This document shows positions 52,769-62,000 of a stretch of 64,000 nt of DNA, one piece after another. A model generated the notes under the pieces. The model had not been told where the DNA came from. It ran no database searches and worked only from the letters and a program-made list of their open reading frames with translations. Numbering within the stretch: the stretch's first letter is position 1; each line of letters starts with the position of its first letter. Position numbers and translations under genes: made by a program. Origin of the DNA: an uncultured Dialister sp. (GTDB lineage: Bacteria; Bacillota; Negativicutes; Veillonellales; Dialisteraceae); the NCBI GenBank assembly GCA_900541485.1, contig UQJW01000006.1, positions 51,232-115,231 on the forward strand, in the 5' to 3' direction.

Positions 52769-54712
52769 ATGAATTTTTGGAAAAGCAGGTATAAATCTTT
52801 TATAATAGCCGTTTGTCTTTCTGCAACCGGATACATGTCCGCTGTGGCGGAAGAATTTCTTCCTGTTTCAGAGGTTCATGAAGGTATGCATGGTTATGCT
52901 AAAACGGTAGTCCATGGTACAGATATTGAAACTTTTGACGTAGATGTGCTGGGGATTATGAAAAAGAAAGGGGCGACCGGGGGCGATTTAGTTCTTGTTA
53001 AGGTATCAGGCCCGTTGATTGATAAAACAGAAGGGATTGCCCAAGGGATGAGTGGAAGTCCCGTGTATATTAATGGAAAGCTTTTGGGTGCAGTGGCATA
53101 TGGATTTTCCCAATCGGGTGGGAGAATTGGAATGGTTACTCCCATTTCAGATATGCTGGACCTTTGGATGGTCAACGATCATAAATTTTCTTTTGTTCCT
53201 CCCGTAGAAGAGGGACTGATTCCCATACAAACACCACTCATGGCATCAGGATACGACGACAGGGCATTAGCTTATCTGACAGAGAAAATGGAAGACTTCC
53301 ACATGATACCCTTTGCGGCGGCCTCCGTGAGCCAGGATGATACGGCAAGACCTTTAGAGGCCGGCGGAGCTGTAGCGGCATCTTTGGTGACCGGAGATTT
53401 GAAGCTCGGGGCTATCGGTACGGTTACTTATGTTGATAAGGATCATATGGTGGCGTTTGGTCATCCTTTTATGAACCGTGGGTCCTCAGGATATTTTATG
53501 CATAATTCCTATATATTTACAGTTATTCCAAGTAAAAATATTCCTTTTAAGCTGGGATCGGTCGGAGCGGAAATCGGTACGGTAAATCAGGATCGAGGGG
53601 CCGGTATCAGCGGAGTAAGCGGAGAATTTCCGGATTTCGTTACGCTGAGGACGTCGGTCGTAGATAAAGATACGGGAAATGAAAGAAGTCTGAATGTAAG
53701 AATGATTCAAAATGAAACACTTCTTCCGACTTTGTCTGCAACGTCTATTTATAATGCTATGAGCAATGCTATGGATAGAAGAGGACAGGGGACAGTTTCC
53801 TTTACGTATACATTAACGCCGAAAGATTTAAAGCAAAAATCTTTTACCAGAACAAATATGTATTGGTCATCCAAAGATATCGCAGAAAGAAGTGTAGATG
53901 AGATTTATCAGGTTGTTAAATTACTGGAACAAAATCGTTTTGAAGAATATCCTTTGAGAAATATTTCCATGAAAATGGAAGTAACAAAGGAAAGGAAAAC
54001 AGCGCAGCTTCTTGATGCTTCTGCTTATCCTATTGTTGTAAGTCCGGGTGATACCATTTATGTCCGTGCCCGTTTGCAGGCATGGAGAGGAGATATTTTT
54101 TATAAAGAATTGACATTTACCGTTCCGAAAGACCAACCTTTTGGGGAGATGATACTGGAAGTCCGTGGTGGGGGGGTGGTTCCTCTTCCTTATTTAATCC
54201 AGCAGCAAAAATATAATTTAACAGATGAAATTATTAACCGGCTTCATGTATATAAAGATTTTGACGAACTTCATACAAAGCTTCTGAAAGAAGATCAAAA
54301 TAATCAGATTGTAGTGGAAATTATAGACCCTGAAATCAGTATGGTTTCGAAAGATGAAAATGAAGGAACAAAGGCAGAAATACAGAATAAGTCCACAGAC
54401 AAAGATCCTTCATACTTAAAAGGTAAAGAGTCCGGCAGGGAAAAGGAAAAAGAAAAAGAATCACCTAAAAGCAGGGCAGATACCGATTATGTTATTTATG
54501 GAGACGGCCAGTTTACCTTTAAAGTTATGCCGCCTCAAGAAAGAGATGCCGCTCTGAAGAAATTGGCCAAAATTAATAAGATGCTGTCCGTAGACATGTC
54601 AACTAAAGAAAAAGAAGTGGACAAGACAACGGGGGATAAAAAGGATAATGAAAATCCGGCAAAATCCGGTGCTGATAAAAAGGAAAAAAACAAAAACAAA
54701 ATTGACGGATAG
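52769..54712 (+). CDS. SpoIVB-type S55 peptidase homologue, exported
   Basis: 647 residues. A signal peptide or anchor (about 1-27) precedes an S55 (SpoIVB) domain: SEVHEGMHGYAKTVVHGTDI, FDVDVLGIMKKKG, and the serine motif GMSGSPVYINGKLLGAVAYG (Ser95), with MVTPISDMLDLW and HMVAFGHPFMNRGSSGYF further on. The C-terminal half is beta-rich, then low-complexity and charged (KGKESGREKEKEKESPKSRA). SpoIVB itself is a forespore signalling protease of about 430 residues; this longer form sits in an outer-membrane gene block with no sporulation genes, so an envelope role is inferred. No PDZ domain is evident. Confidence 0.85.
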   Translation: MNFWKSRYKSFIIAVCLSATGYMSAVAEEFLPVSEVHEGMHGYAKTVVHGTDIETFDVDVLGIMKKKGATGGDLVLVKVSGPLIDKTEGIAQGMSGSPVYINGKLLGAVAYGFSQSGGRIGMVTPISDMLDLWMVNDHKFSFVPPVEEGLIPIQTPLMASGYDDRALAYLTEKMEDFHMIPFAAASVSQDDTARPLEAGGAVAASLVTGDLKLGAIGTVTYVDKDHMVAFGHPFMNRGSSGYFMHNSYIFTVIPSKNIPFKLGSVGAEIGTVNQDRGAGISGVSGEFPDFVTLRTSVVDKDTGNERSLNVRMIQNETLLPTLSATSIYNAMSNAMDRRGQGTVSFTYTLTPKDLKQKSFTRTNMYWSSKDIAERSVDEIYQVVKLLEQNRFEEYPLRNISMKMEVTKERKTAQLLDASAYPIVVSPGDTIYVRARLQAWRGDIFYKELTFTVPKDQPFGEMILEVRGGGVVPLPYLIQQQKYNLTDEIINRLHVYKDFDELHTKLLKEDQNNQIVVEIIDPEISMVSKDENEGTKAEIQNKSTDKDPSYLKGKESGREKEKEKESPKSRADTDYVIYGDGQFTFKVMPPQERDAALKKLAKINKMLSVDMSTKEKEVDKTTGDKKDNENPAKSGADKKEKNKNKIDG

Positions 54713-54743
54713 TCAAAAATATATTGTAATTGACCTTTTTTTA
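54711..54743 (+). terminator. Weak terminator or attenuator before mlaE
   Basis: GTCAA and TTGAC form a 5-bp stem with a long AT loop, followed by C and seven T residues. The same TTGACC (54730-54735) could act as a -35 with TATCAA (54752-54757) at 16 bp as a promoter for the mla genes. Both readings are tentative. Confidence 0.4.
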
Positions 54744-54793
54744 CGTTATGATATCAATAGTTGTTTGTGAAATTGCGGAAAGGGGAATCGGTT

Positions 54794-55555
54794 ATGGCTT
54801 TTCTTGAATCGCTTGGCAGTAAAACTATAGCCGTATTTCATGAGCTCGGGGCGGTTATTTTACTCCTGACCGCATCATTTAAAGAAATAAACAATTTTTG
54901 CGGAAAAGAAAGCATCAAGCAATGCTTTGACCTGGGTGTAATGTCTTTTCCTATCGTGGCACTCACTCTCTTATTCACCGGAATGGTTCTTTCCGTGCAG
55001 ATTGCCGGAGAATTGACAAGGTATGGAGCAGAGTTTACGGTGGGAGCTATTGTAGCCATAGGGATGGGACGTGAATTAGGTCCGGTTCTTTGCGGGGTTG
55101 TACTTGCCGGTCGCGTCGGAGCGGCCATTACGGCAGAAATCGGGACGATGCGGGTAACAGAACAAATTGATGCACTCCGTTGTCTGGCGGTGAGTCCTGT
55201 CGGATATCTTGTACTTCCCCGCTTATTCGCCTGTATGGTTATGCTTCCTCTTCTTACTGTATTCGGTGTGGCCATCGGTGTATTTGGCGGTATGGTTGTT
55301 GCGTCTTTGACACATGGCGTATCTTCTTATACATTTTTACATTCTTTAGATGTCTATTGTGTGCCTTCTGATTTATATATGGGTGTTATAAAATCAGTTA
55401 TATTCGGAATGATTGTTGCTTTGGTCGGGTGTGACAGGGGGATGACCTGTGAACCCGGGGCAGAAGGGGTCGGAAAAGCGACCACCCAGTCTGTCGTATA
55501 TTCCATTATTATGATTTTTGCTGCAAACTACCTGCTTTCATCAGTGCTGTTTTAA
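54794..55555 (+). CDS. mlaE: MlaE-type phospholipid ABC transporter permease
   Basis: 253 residues with about five to six hydrophobic segments. MlaE/YrbE family marks: VALTLLFTGMVLSVQIAGEL, GAIVAIGMGRELGPVLCGVV, LAGRVGAAITAEIGTMRVTE and EQIDALRCLAVSPVGYLVLP (20 each). The permease of the Mla system moves phospholipids between inner and outer membrane. ATG 54794 follows AAAGGGGA at about 8 nt; the ATG at 54761 adds 11 residues with no family match. It is first of mlaE-mlaF-mlaD, 8 bp from mlaF. Confidence 0.95.
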   Translation: MAFLESLGSKTIAVFHELGAVILLLTASFKEINNFCGKESIKQCFDLGVMSFPIVALTLLFTGMVLSVQIAGELTRYGAEFTVGAIVAIGMGRELGPVLCGVVLAGRVGAAITAEIGTMRVTEQIDALRCLAVSPVGYLVLPRLFACMVMLPLLTVFGVAIGVFGGMVVASLTHGVSSYTFLHSLDVYCVPSDLYMGVIKSVIFGMIVALVGCDRGMTCEPGAEGVGKATTQSVVYSIIMIFAANYLLSSVLF

Positions 55556-55563
55556 GGAGAATT

Positions 55564-56325
55564 ATGATTGAAGTAGAGCATGTATATTTATCTTTTGGGA
55601 AAAGACAAATATTGCGGGATGTAAATTTAAAAATTAATAATGGCGAAACAATGGTTATCCTAGGGGCTTCCGGTTCAGGGAAATCCACATTGCTGAAGCT
55701 TATCATCGGTTTGATCAGGCCTGATTCCGGCAAGATACGTATTGACGGTAAAGAAATATCTTCATTTACAGAAACGGAAATGAATGAAGAACGACGTCAT
55801 ATGGGAATGGTATTTCAGTATTCGGCTCTTTTTGACTCAATGAATGTCTATGAAAATGTCGCATTCGGTTTAAGACAACATACAGAAATGAGTGAAAATG
55901 AAATAAAAAGAGTCGTAGAAGAGAAATTAAGACTGGTAGGATTAAAAGGGACAGGTGAAATGCTGCCGGCAAACTTATCGGGAGGAATGAAAAAACGAGT
56001 GAGTCTTGCCAGAGCCATTGCATTAGAACCGCAGATTATCTTATATGACGAACCGACCGCAGGACTTGATCCGATACGCTCGACTGATATCAGTTTGTTA
56101 ATTAAGCAAATGCAAGAGAAAATGAATGCAACCAGTGTGGTTGTTACACATGATCTTAAGTCTGCAGAAATGATTGCAGACAAAATGGCATTTTTATACA
56201 AAGGAGCCTTTTTAGCAGTGGGGAGTCCTGAAGAACTTTACAAATCAGAAGATAGCAGGGTGAAACAGTTTATCAATGGATGGCCCTCAGATGATTTGGA
56301 TGAAAAAGCAGGTGATATCGGATGA
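55564..56325 (+). CDS. mlaF: MlaF-type phospholipid ABC transporter ATPase
   Basis: 253 residues, a complete ABC ATPase: Walker A GASGSGKSTLLK (about 36-47), Q-loop FQYSALFDSMNVYENVAFGL (20), signature NLSGGMKKRVSLARA and Walker B IILYDEPTAGLDP. The SGGMKKR form and the FDSMTV-like Q-loop are characteristic of MlaF. It overlaps mlaD by 4 bp (ATGA). No mlaB (STAS domain) gene is present, although MlaB stabilises MlaF in E. coli. Confidence 0.95.
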   Translation: MIEVEHVYLSFGKRQILRDVNLKINNGETMVILGASGSGKSTLLKLIIGLIRPDSGKIRIDGKEISSFTETEMNEERRHMGMVFQYSALFDSMNVYENVAFGLRQHTEMSENEIKRVVEEKLRLVGLKGTGEMLPANLSGGMKKRVSLARAIALEPQIILYDEPTAGLDPIRSTDISLLIKQMQEKMNATSVVVTHDLKSAEMIADKMAFLYKGAFLAVGSPEELYKSEDSRVKQFINGWPSDDLDEKAGDIG

Positions 56326-57470
56326 AATGGTCTACAGAAGCAAAGGTGGGAATGTTTTCCCTGTTGGGAATTCTTGTTTTTGCAGTCATCATGATTCAGT
56401 TAAGCAGTACTGTCTTATTTGGGAAAAGCGGATTTCATGTAACCGCTTATTTCAAAGAAGCAGAAGGGATAGAACCGGGAAATCCGATTCATTATGCCGG
56501 TGTAGACGTAGGAATGGTTGACCGCATTTCCATTGAAAACGGTGAGGCGGTTTTAAATCTCCGATTATACAATGATACTAAAATTCCGAGAGATGCCAAT
56601 TTTTCAATACAAACCAGCAGCGTTATGGGAGGCCGATTTATTAAAGCTTCCGGCGGTCATCAGGATAGAGGGTACCTGGAAGAGGGAATGACCGTTCAGG
56701 GGCAGGCTACGCCGGGTATTGATGCTGCTATGGATAAAATGGACAAATTGATGGCATCAGCACAGACAATGCTTGATGGAATTAATACGATTGTCGGTGA
56801 TCCGGCGGCTCAGAGAAATATGCGGAACAGTATAAATAATTTTGATGTTATTTCTGAGAACCTGTCAATTTTAACAGCACAAGGTATACAAATCGCAAAT
56901 AAGATAGAAAGTGTGACATCGCAAATGAATTCGATGTTATACCAATTGAATGGAGACGGAAAAACAGCGGCGGACACCCGGAAAATTATGGAAAATCTGG
57001 TAGTGGCCTCTGAAAATGCCAAGGTTATTTCCGGCGATGCCCGTAATCTTTCAGGTAAATTGAATACGTTAATGAGCGGTGACAGTTTGTCCCTTTCGGG
57101 AGAGTTGTTATATAATACTAAAGAAGATGATTATTCACCGAATATAGGATTACGTATGGGAAAGAATTCTTTTGTTGCTTTGGGGATTGAATCCTTTACT
57201 AACAATCCTTTGTATAATGCGCAATATGGCAAAAAACAGGGGGATTTAGAACTCCGTGGTGGTATAGTACGTAATAAATTAGGAATAGGCGCATCTTATG
57301 GGGCTAAGCGTTGGAGATTTGATGCTGATTTATTTAATCCTAATGATTTAACAATGCGTTTAAAGGCTGCGTATGAAATATATCCGGATGTTTATGTGAG
57401 CGGACAATCTATATTCCCCCATAGCCGTCGTGGCGGAGGGGAGTATATAGGCTTAGGATATACGTATTAA
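56322..57470 (+). CDS. mlaD: MlaD-type MCE protein with C-terminal beta-barrel-like domain
   Basis: 382 residues, about twice the usual MlaD (about 180). One TM (about 10-28) anchors it in the inner membrane. The MCE domain follows (about 38-125: VTAYFKEAEGIEPGNPIHYA, GVDVGMVDRISI, SSVMGGRFIKASGG). Residues 135-255 look helical (MDKLMASAQTMLDGIN, LSILTAQGIQIANKIESVTS), fit to form a tube across the periplasm. Residues 257-382 alternate in about eight to ten amphipathic strands (LSLSGELLYNT, SFVALGIESF, LELRGGIVRNKLGIGASYG, WRFDADLF, YIGLGYTY) and end in an aromatic residue, as outer-membrane barrels do. It may bridge both membranes. Confidence 0.9.
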   Translation: MKWSTEAKVGMFSLLGILVFAVIMIQLSSTVLFGKSGFHVTAYFKEAEGIEPGNPIHYAGVDVGMVDRISIENGEAVLNLRLYNDTKIPRDANFSIQTSSVMGGRFIKASGGHQDRGYLEEGMTVQGQATPGIDAAMDKMDKLMASAQTMLDGINTIVGDPAAQRNMRNSINNFDVISENLSILTAQGIQIANKIESVTSQMNSMLYQLNGDGKTAADTRKIMENLVVASENAKVISGDARNLSGKLNTLMSGDSLSLSGELLYNTKEDDYSPNIGLRMGKNSFVALGIESFTNNPLYNAQYGKKQGDLELRGGIVRNKLGIGASYGAKRWRFDADLFNPNDLTMRLKAAYEIYPDVYVSGQSIFPHSRRGGGEYIGLGYTY

Positions 57471-57496
57471 TTTATAATTACGGAAGGGAAAAAACA

Positions 57497-59020
57497 ATGA
57501 AGAAGATGAATAAAGTTATATTAACCGTATCTTTGTTAGGGGCGTTATCTGTCTCTACTATGTCAGAAGCAAGAAATCAAATACATGGGATGACAGACCC
57601 GGAATTGACCAAAAAAGCGATTGAATCACAGATGCAGAAGCCGGAAAACGTACGTGTTGTAAATTTTGATAATATGCTTCTTAAAGAAAATCTTGGCGAC
57701 ATAGTTGTTAAAGAATCTGTTCCTGTGAAAACCAAAGATATTGATTTGCAAACGGCAGTTGCTTCAGCAGTTAATAACAATAGGGAAATCCGTCTTTCCG
57801 AACTTTCACTGGAAAATGCAAAAGCAACGGTCAGCAAAGTGGCAGCGACCAAAAATCCTTCCATAGGTTACAGTTGGAAACGGGTAGATCATAAAGCACA
57901 AATAATTCCGAAAACGGTAGGATATATTCTCAATAAGGATAAGATGGAAATAGAGCCTGTTATAAAATTCATAAACACAGGTACTCATTCTTATTCACAA
58001 AACCTGACTTTAAATTGGCCGATTTGGACCGGCGGAGCAGTCGAAGGAGCAATCGATGCTGCAAGATATGCGGAAGATATAGCTCACATTAATATTTACC
58101 AGACAGAAGCGGATATTAAATTAGCGGCAGTTAAAGCTTATTATCAATATCTTGAGATGAATAATCTGGCAGATATAGCCGGTGAATCTGTTAAAAACTT
58201 AGACGGACATATGAAAAATGTCCAGCAGCAATACAATGCGGGAATTGTAGCTAAATTAGATGTATTGGCATCTAATGTATCACTGGCAAATGCAAGAAAA
58301 CGCAGCATTTCCGCGCATAATGCCCGTGATTTGGCTGAGGCAAATTTGAATAATATTATGCGTATTCCCATGGATACCAAGTTAAATCCACGAGAAAAAA
58401 CTTTCCCGGAACCTGCTTTTGATATCACCATGGAAGAAGCTGTTGCAGTAGGGCAAAAGTACCGTTGGGAGCTGATTAAAGCTGATTATAATGTTCGTAT
58501 AGCAAAAGAACAGGTCAGAATTGCCAAAGCCGGTTATATGCCTACAGTAGCGGTCGGTGGCGGTTATGGATGGGATACAGCTGGTCTTGGCGGATTCGAT
58601 AAAGATAAATGGAACATATATGGTGCTGTAAATTGGAGTATATGGGATGGCGGCGCAACTGATGCGAAAATCAAAGGAGCAAAAGCAGGCCTAAAAACAG
58701 CGGAAGAAATATTGCTTCAGGCGAGAGAAAAGGTAGAGCTTGAAATCCGACAAGATTACCTGAGTGTATTCGCAGCGAAAGAGCAGATCAGAGCTGCGGA
58801 GGCGACAGTAGAACAGGCGGAAGAAGCTTATAAAATTGCGACAATCAGATATCAGTCAGGAGTGGGAATTAATTTGGATGTTCTCGATGCCCAGCTTGCA
58901 CTAAGCCAAGCAAAAACAAATTATGTAACTGCTTTATATGATTACAATATCGGGCTGGCTACTTTGGAACATGCAATGGGATTGCCTGCCGTTGCCTACA
59001 CAGAAATTATGAAGAAATAA
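57497..59020 (+). CDS. TolC-family outer-membrane channel protein
   Basis: 507 residues. A signal peptide (about 1-25, LTVSLLGALSVSTMSEA) is followed by a 45-residue extension and the outer membrane efflux protein repeats. These are long helices with the pattern seen in LSELSLENAKATVSKVAATK and again in VRIAKEQVRIAKAGYMPTVA, plus strand segments SYSQNLTLNWPIWTGGAVEG and WNIYGAVNWSIWDGGATDAK. TolC trimers form an outer-membrane beta-barrel and periplasmic tunnel for efflux or secretion. It lies 26 bp after mlaD; no RND pump or HlyD adaptor of normal size is adjacent. Confidence 0.94.
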   Translation: MKKMNKVILTVSLLGALSVSTMSEARNQIHGMTDPELTKKAIESQMQKPENVRVVNFDNMLLKENLGDIVVKESVPVKTKDIDLQTAVASAVNNNREIRLSELSLENAKATVSKVAATKNPSIGYSWKRVDHKAQIIPKTVGYILNKDKMEIEPVIKFINTGTHSYSQNLTLNWPIWTGGAVEGAIDAARYAEDIAHINIYQTEADIKLAAVKAYYQYLEMNNLADIAGESVKNLDGHMKNVQQQYNAGIVAKLDVLASNVSLANARKRSISAHNARDLAEANLNNIMRIPMDTKLNPREKTFPEPAFDITMEEAVAVGQKYRWELIKADYNVRIAKEQVRIAKAGYMPTVAVGGGYGWDTAGLGGFDKDKWNIYGAVNWSIWDGGATDAKIKGAKAGLKTAEEILLQAREKVELEIRQDYLSVFAAKEQIRAAEATVEQAEEAYKIATIRYQSGVGINLDVLDAQLALSQAKTNYVTALYDYNIGLATLEHAMGLPAVAYTEIMKK

Positions 59021-59043
59021 ATTTACCCTATCAGGAGTAAGCC

Positions 59044-62000
59044 TTGAGTTCAAAAATTAAATGGTATTTAAACGGGATAGCGGCCACTATTTTTGTGATA
59101 GTCGTAGTCATCTATCTCGTTATACGTCCGGTGGTAGTACAAAACCTGGAGCCTGTTTTGAAGCAGGCGGCAGCAGAAAAACTGAATGGAGAAATATCGT
59201 GGCAGATGATGGACTTAGATCCCCGGTACAATCTTTCTTTTGATGGATTGTTACTGAAGGATGAAAGCGGCCATGATGTTTTAAGGACTCCCAATATGAC
59301 GATAGATTGGTCTCTTTGCGGGATATATAATTATTATATGAATAATGGGGCTTTGCTGGATGTTATTAAGGAAATATCTATACAAAAACCGGAATTATTC
59401 CTACAAGAAAAATCTGACGGTACATGGAATATCCAGAATATTGTTAAGGACAATGCAGAAGAGCCGAAGGGAACTTTTAAAGGGAAAGTTGCTATTGACG
59501 AAGGAAAAGTGAGAATAGGACTTTTTTCGGGAGATAGCTATGAATTAGAGGAATTACAGGGAAAGTTCAACTGGCAAAATGATGATAAAATCAAAGGTGA
59601 TTTTAAAGGAAAATTTTTAAACTCAGAGTTTTACGGGACACTTTTGTATACAGATGAAAATAATTTGGAAGCAGAAATAAAGGCTGACGCTGTATCTTTG
59701 GAATCTTTGAAACCACTTTTTCAAAAATTGCCTGAAACACAGCATAGCTTTGATATTCAATCGGGAACAGGAAAGATAACAGGCGCCAAAATTTGGAGAA
59801 GTGACGGCGCCTTTTCTTATCATGTAAAAGGCCGCCTGGAACAGACCGTAGCAAGTTATAAAAATTATACGCTTACGGATGGGGCGGCTTTTTTTGATAT
59901 TTATAATAAAAACATTTCTATAAAAGATTTTTTTGGAAAAATTAATGGACAATCTGTATCCGGTCATATGGAAGTCGATCTTACTAATGATGATCCGGGA
60001 TTGCTGGGACAGATAAAGCTTTCCCATATAGCTGTAGAAAAAATTCTGACTGATTCTGGTATTACCGGACAGATTACGGGTCCCATTAATTTGGGAGGCA
60101 CTGTATCTGAACCGTTACTCGACGGGGTGCTTCATATAAAATCGGGAAGTTATAAAAATCTCGAAATTAAAGATGGGAAGGGAGAATTTTCTTATTATAA
60201 AAACAATGTCAATGTTTCATCATTAGAAGCCCATGCAGCAGGAGGATTTGTTACAGGACGCGGACATTATAATACGGAAAACGGATATTTCAATATCCGT
60301 GCCGTTGTAGAAGAATGCTCTTTAGATCAATTACCGCTGGAAGATTCAATGGCAGGGATGGTCAGCGGTTCGCTTGCTGCCGAGGGAAATTATTTTCACG
60401 ATGAGATATCTTTGGCATGGGCATCGGCAGAAGGAAAGGGAAATCATGTTTTATACCGGGGGCAATCAGCCGGGAATATTTTAGGAACAATTGTCTATAA
60501 AAACGGGAATTTCCAGACGAGTTTTACAGGAAATGACATAATAGTTGAAGGTGTCAGGGCCGATTCGGTAGCAGGACATATAGAAGGACAGGGGGAAAAT
60601 TATTACATTTCCTATTTAAACGGTACGATAGAGGATGGTACATTCTCTGTAAAAGGACTTTGGGGAGAAGATAAAGTAAATCTCGATGTCAAAACATCCG
60701 GTGTGGATATTTCATCATTTTCTGATTTAGCAGGAATTGATATATCCGGAATGGCATCTTTATCTATGGTAATTGACGGAACAGCTGATAATCCGAGAGC
60801 CCGGGGAGAAGCATCTGTATATGACGGACATTTTGATAGAATCTCTTTTGATTCCCTGCAAGGGCAATTTGCATATTCTGATAAATTACTTTCATTAGAT
60901 TCTGTAGAAATCAAAGATAAAGAGGGAAAACATATTGTAAACGGATACATTGGTACAGACGATGATCACGTACTCAGTCTAAATGTCAAGAGTAAAAAGA
61001 TTCGTATAGAAGATTTACTCAAGATGGGGAATTTGTCTTATCCTGTCACGGGGTGGATAGAAAACACATTACATGTAAACGGAAGCTTAGAGGCTCCCGC
61101 TATAACAGGAGATTTTCTGGCATGGGACGGTTCTGTTTCCGGACAATTATTTCAAAGTGCATCGGGCAGATATTCTTTTGAAAATAATATTGTGACCATA
61201 AAGGACGGACTGGTCTATATTTATGACGGAGTCGGTAAAGTAAACGGAACCGTTAACAATAATCGTTTAGACATGGACATATTGTTTGCCGATGTCGATG
61301 CCGGATATCTGCTGGCGGACAAGGGGATACACGGAAAAGTTGGAGTGAAGGGGCAACTTTCAGGGACCTTTGATAATCCGTTGTTCCATGGAATGGTCCA
61401 AAGTAGGGAAGTCACTTTGGAAGGCGGAAGACTTCATATGCTTTCTATGGAAATTGATTACAGAGACCATGTACTGTCGGTTACAGACGGGAGTTTCCGC
61501 CAAGGGGAAGGGCTTTTCAAGTGGAAAGGTCTATACAATGATCAATCCGGAGTGCTGTCGGGGAATCTGGAATTTAATAACTGGGATATTAATGAAATTG
61601 CCAAAATATTTAAATTACCTATATCAAATTCCGGAGGAACCGTTGACGGCGCGATGTCAATTAAGGGAACTATGGAAAATCCGGATGTCGTCTTCCGGGC
61701 AAAGATTAATGGAGGACATTTGGCTGATACAGTTGTGGGAGAAGGAGAAATTGATCTTTCCTATATTAATAAAGCGCTTTCTATCCGTAAGCTGCATATT
61801 CCCGTAGGTGATGGAATACTGGCAGCACAGGGAGGGATGTCCGGAAACGGAGATTTAGATTTAAAAATAGCAGCTAATCATATGGATATTTCATGGATTC
61901 CACAGGTCATGGGATATGAAGACTCTTACTTTGGCGGATATCTTACTGCTGCCGCGGACTTGAAAGGAACAAAAGCGAATCCCCAGATTGACTTTTCTGT

